From assembly GCF_000003605.2 (NCBI RefSeq), contig NW_003147278.1, positions 343,906 to 387,309 of the forward strand: 43,404 bases of DNA. Direction: 5' to 3'. Every line of letters begins with the position of its first letter. Within the stretch, counting starts at the first letter, position 1. The DNA comes from Saccoglossus kowalevskii. Lineage: Eukaryota > Hemichordata > Enteropneusta > Harrimaniidae. Made by a program: the position numbers and the translations under genes. Below, in pieces: positions 41,722 to 43,404 of this stretch. The notes under the pieces are model-generated. The model was not told where the DNA came from, did no database searches, and worked only from the letters and a program-made list of their open reading frames with translations.

Positions 41722-42364
41722 TTCTCACTGGCGAACTCGATCCGGATCGAGATGGAGCTAAACCTCGGCATGTGCCGAAATCTGTGTGAGAATAGTCAGG
41801 AGTGAGTCAGCACATGCCTAGTTTTTGCGTATCTCGGTCCGCTTAGAAAGCCCAGATCCAACTCTTTTGTGTGTTGGAACGCATTTTACTGGTACCCAAA
41901 CCGCCAATGAGTATTCCTTGTACGTTGCCATACAGTACTAATGACAGTTGTTGCTCGCAAGCCAGCTCCTTGTATGAAAAGTACAAATGAAGATCTCAGT
42001 CGACGACATCACGTGCATTCATATAACGCTGTAATTGATTTCTTCATTCAGTGATATATTGACGTGAGCGCACGGCAAGTAGACTGATTCTTCGTTGTCT
42101 CTCGTGCTTGACGATTCGTTATACTTATCAGCAAACTTGACAACATTAAATACAAGACAGCTGGACTATTCCAATGATCGGACATGTAGCCGGCCATTTT
42201 TATTAAAAACTGTTACCACTCCGTTGAATGAGGGTGTGATTTCGGCATATGCCGACTGGGTCTAGTCGACAGCCCAGTTTTGGTATGAACGCATTGCTGT
42301 TAATCCCTATACAAACATCAAAGATAAACTCTGTTTGGATCCAGATCGAGTTCCCCAGTGAGAA
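41722..42364. mobile_element. Inverted-repeat element with nested palindromes
   Basis: The 27-bp ends are inverted repeats with two mismatches: TTCTCACTGGCGAACTCGAT at the left and TTCTCACTGGGGAACTCGAT at the right in reverse complement. About 40 bp inside the left end, TCGGCATGTGCCGAAATC (41765-41782) is matched in inverted orientation by 42238-42255, which holds the perfect palindrome TCGGCATATGCCGA. 643 bp, no transposase-like frame. No clear target duplication is visible. Confidence 0.7.
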
Positions 42365-42883
42365 CACAACTATTCTTTTAAAGCATCAATAGCTGGGATT
42401 TTGAACATTTTTTAATTTAAAATTAACCACATAAAGTTGACCAAAACTATTGTTTTAGACACAAATGCATGATCAAAGTGACCCTACACACAACTAATGT
42501 CACATAACATAGGAGTAGTGGCCGTTTTGTTGGAATCGTTCACATACAAGAAATGACATCAGTGAGAGGACTTCAGATAGAGGCTTAGCCTTATACAATG
42601 TATGGTATCAAACATTTCGCTAAGGGTCACTGGTAAGTTAGTATTTGACAAAACTGGATTTCAATAGATAGTGCCATCATCAATTTTGGTTTTAAATAAC
42701 TATGCAAATAATTTTGCAAATGTTAGGCAAATTAGTATACTTATAAAATTTTAACACCACAGTGGTTTAAATTTGCGGGAGAACACTAATTGTTTGCTGT
42801 ATCATTCCAATATGACTTATTTTGACCATAGACTTGCCTGTCATTCATGTAAAGCGTATGTGATTACTATAAAGCAAATACAG
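42365..42883. other. Intronic or intergenic stretch, nothing recognised
   Basis: AT-rich. No coding or repeat structure seen. Confidence 0.5.
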
Positions 42884-43042
42884 TACTGTAAAAGGATTTT
42901 GCTTATTTCGCTGACTGGAAAATGCGCTAAATTAAAACCCATTGAATATGTAAAATTTAGCATAGAACACATTATCTAAATGATAAAACCGTGAATTTGA
43001 AACCCACTGCATATGCCTGAAATGGTAAATCAGCGAAGTTTA
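42884..43042 (+). mobile_element. Partial copy of the palindromic element family (as at 16628)
   Basis: Starts TACTGTAAAAGGATTTTGCT, then TTTCGCTGACTGGAAAATGC and GCTAAATTAAAACCCATTGA, in the order seen at 16665-16710. The right terminus is not clear. Non-coding. Confidence 0.5.
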
Positions 43043-43404
43043 TCCCTCTTCTTACAGACGCCATAAAATACCATGTGAAAAATGGACACCTATTTTCCCA
43101 GCATACATTTCACACTAACTAGCCAAGACTTTTTGTGTAATTTCAACCAATTTCAATTGTCAAGTACTGCCTTTTAAGTAATCAAATTGACATTAAACTT
43201 GGTTTTCCATTTAGAATAGAATATTGTCTTCTCATTTCATGAAATTCAGACACATAAATTAAATTGTACAATTAGAGGAGGGTTACAAAAATATGCTAAT
43301 TACGATAAACATGACAGCTGTGAATTTTGTTAATAAATCATGAAACCAGAGATAAAAGTGAACTTGCCTAAAAGAGTAAGTCATGGTTTATCAAGTAACT
43401 ATGC

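Noticed and set aside
41587-41805. 72-codon frame as a possible second exon of the new gene
   Set aside because: It runs into the inverted-repeat element at 41722 and lacks a convincing acceptor and donor in phase 0.

Overview
This is a 43.4 kb eukaryotic window, AT-rich and intron-rich, from an animal genome. The main gene is the atrophin-family co-repressor RERE on the + strand. It is read from nine spliced exons plus a tiny last exon (226-31525). The window starts inside the gene, so the N-terminal part (BAH and ELM2 domains in the family) lies upstream. Protein similarity is clear, but the sequence differs at many sites from the vertebrate proteins. With the high density of short inverted-repeat elements and minisatellites, this suggests an invertebrate, probably marine. 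I cannot name the species.

Layout. 226-306 is the first half of the SANT domain. 307-22994 is one 22.7 kb intron with no exon I can support. It is filled with short non-autonomous elements, a 43-bp minisatellite, a two-level 21/84-bp satellite and a probable small retroposed sequence. 22995-31525 is the compact remainder of the gene: SANT second half, GATA-type zinc finger, Ser/Arg linker, proline-rich region, RE-rich coiled-coil segment, the conserved atrophin C-terminal block and a His/Gln-rich tail. All exon phases join without a break, giving 958 residues in the window. Downstream come the 3' UTR with a 36-bp tandem repeat, several AATAAA motifs, and an intergenic stretch of about 5-8 kb full of dispersed repeats (33.7-39.7 kb). 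A second + strand gene begins at 40279. Only its first coding exon (90 codons) is seen, it ends in a good donor, and I do not firmly recognise it.

RERE/atrophin proteins are nuclear co-repressors. By family knowledge, ELM2-SANT recruits HDAC1/2, and the C-terminal half binds nuclear receptors and other repressors. The repeats look like passengers, but several lie in transcribed intron or UTR where inverted copies could form dsRNA. I found no bacterial-type system, CRISPR array, tRNA or rRNA. The most notable structures are: a five-copy TTAA-bounded element family; the 84-bp higher-order repeat; a 73-bp A-tailed insert with perfect 15-bp flanking repeats; and an inverted-repeat element with nested palindromes at 41722-42364.
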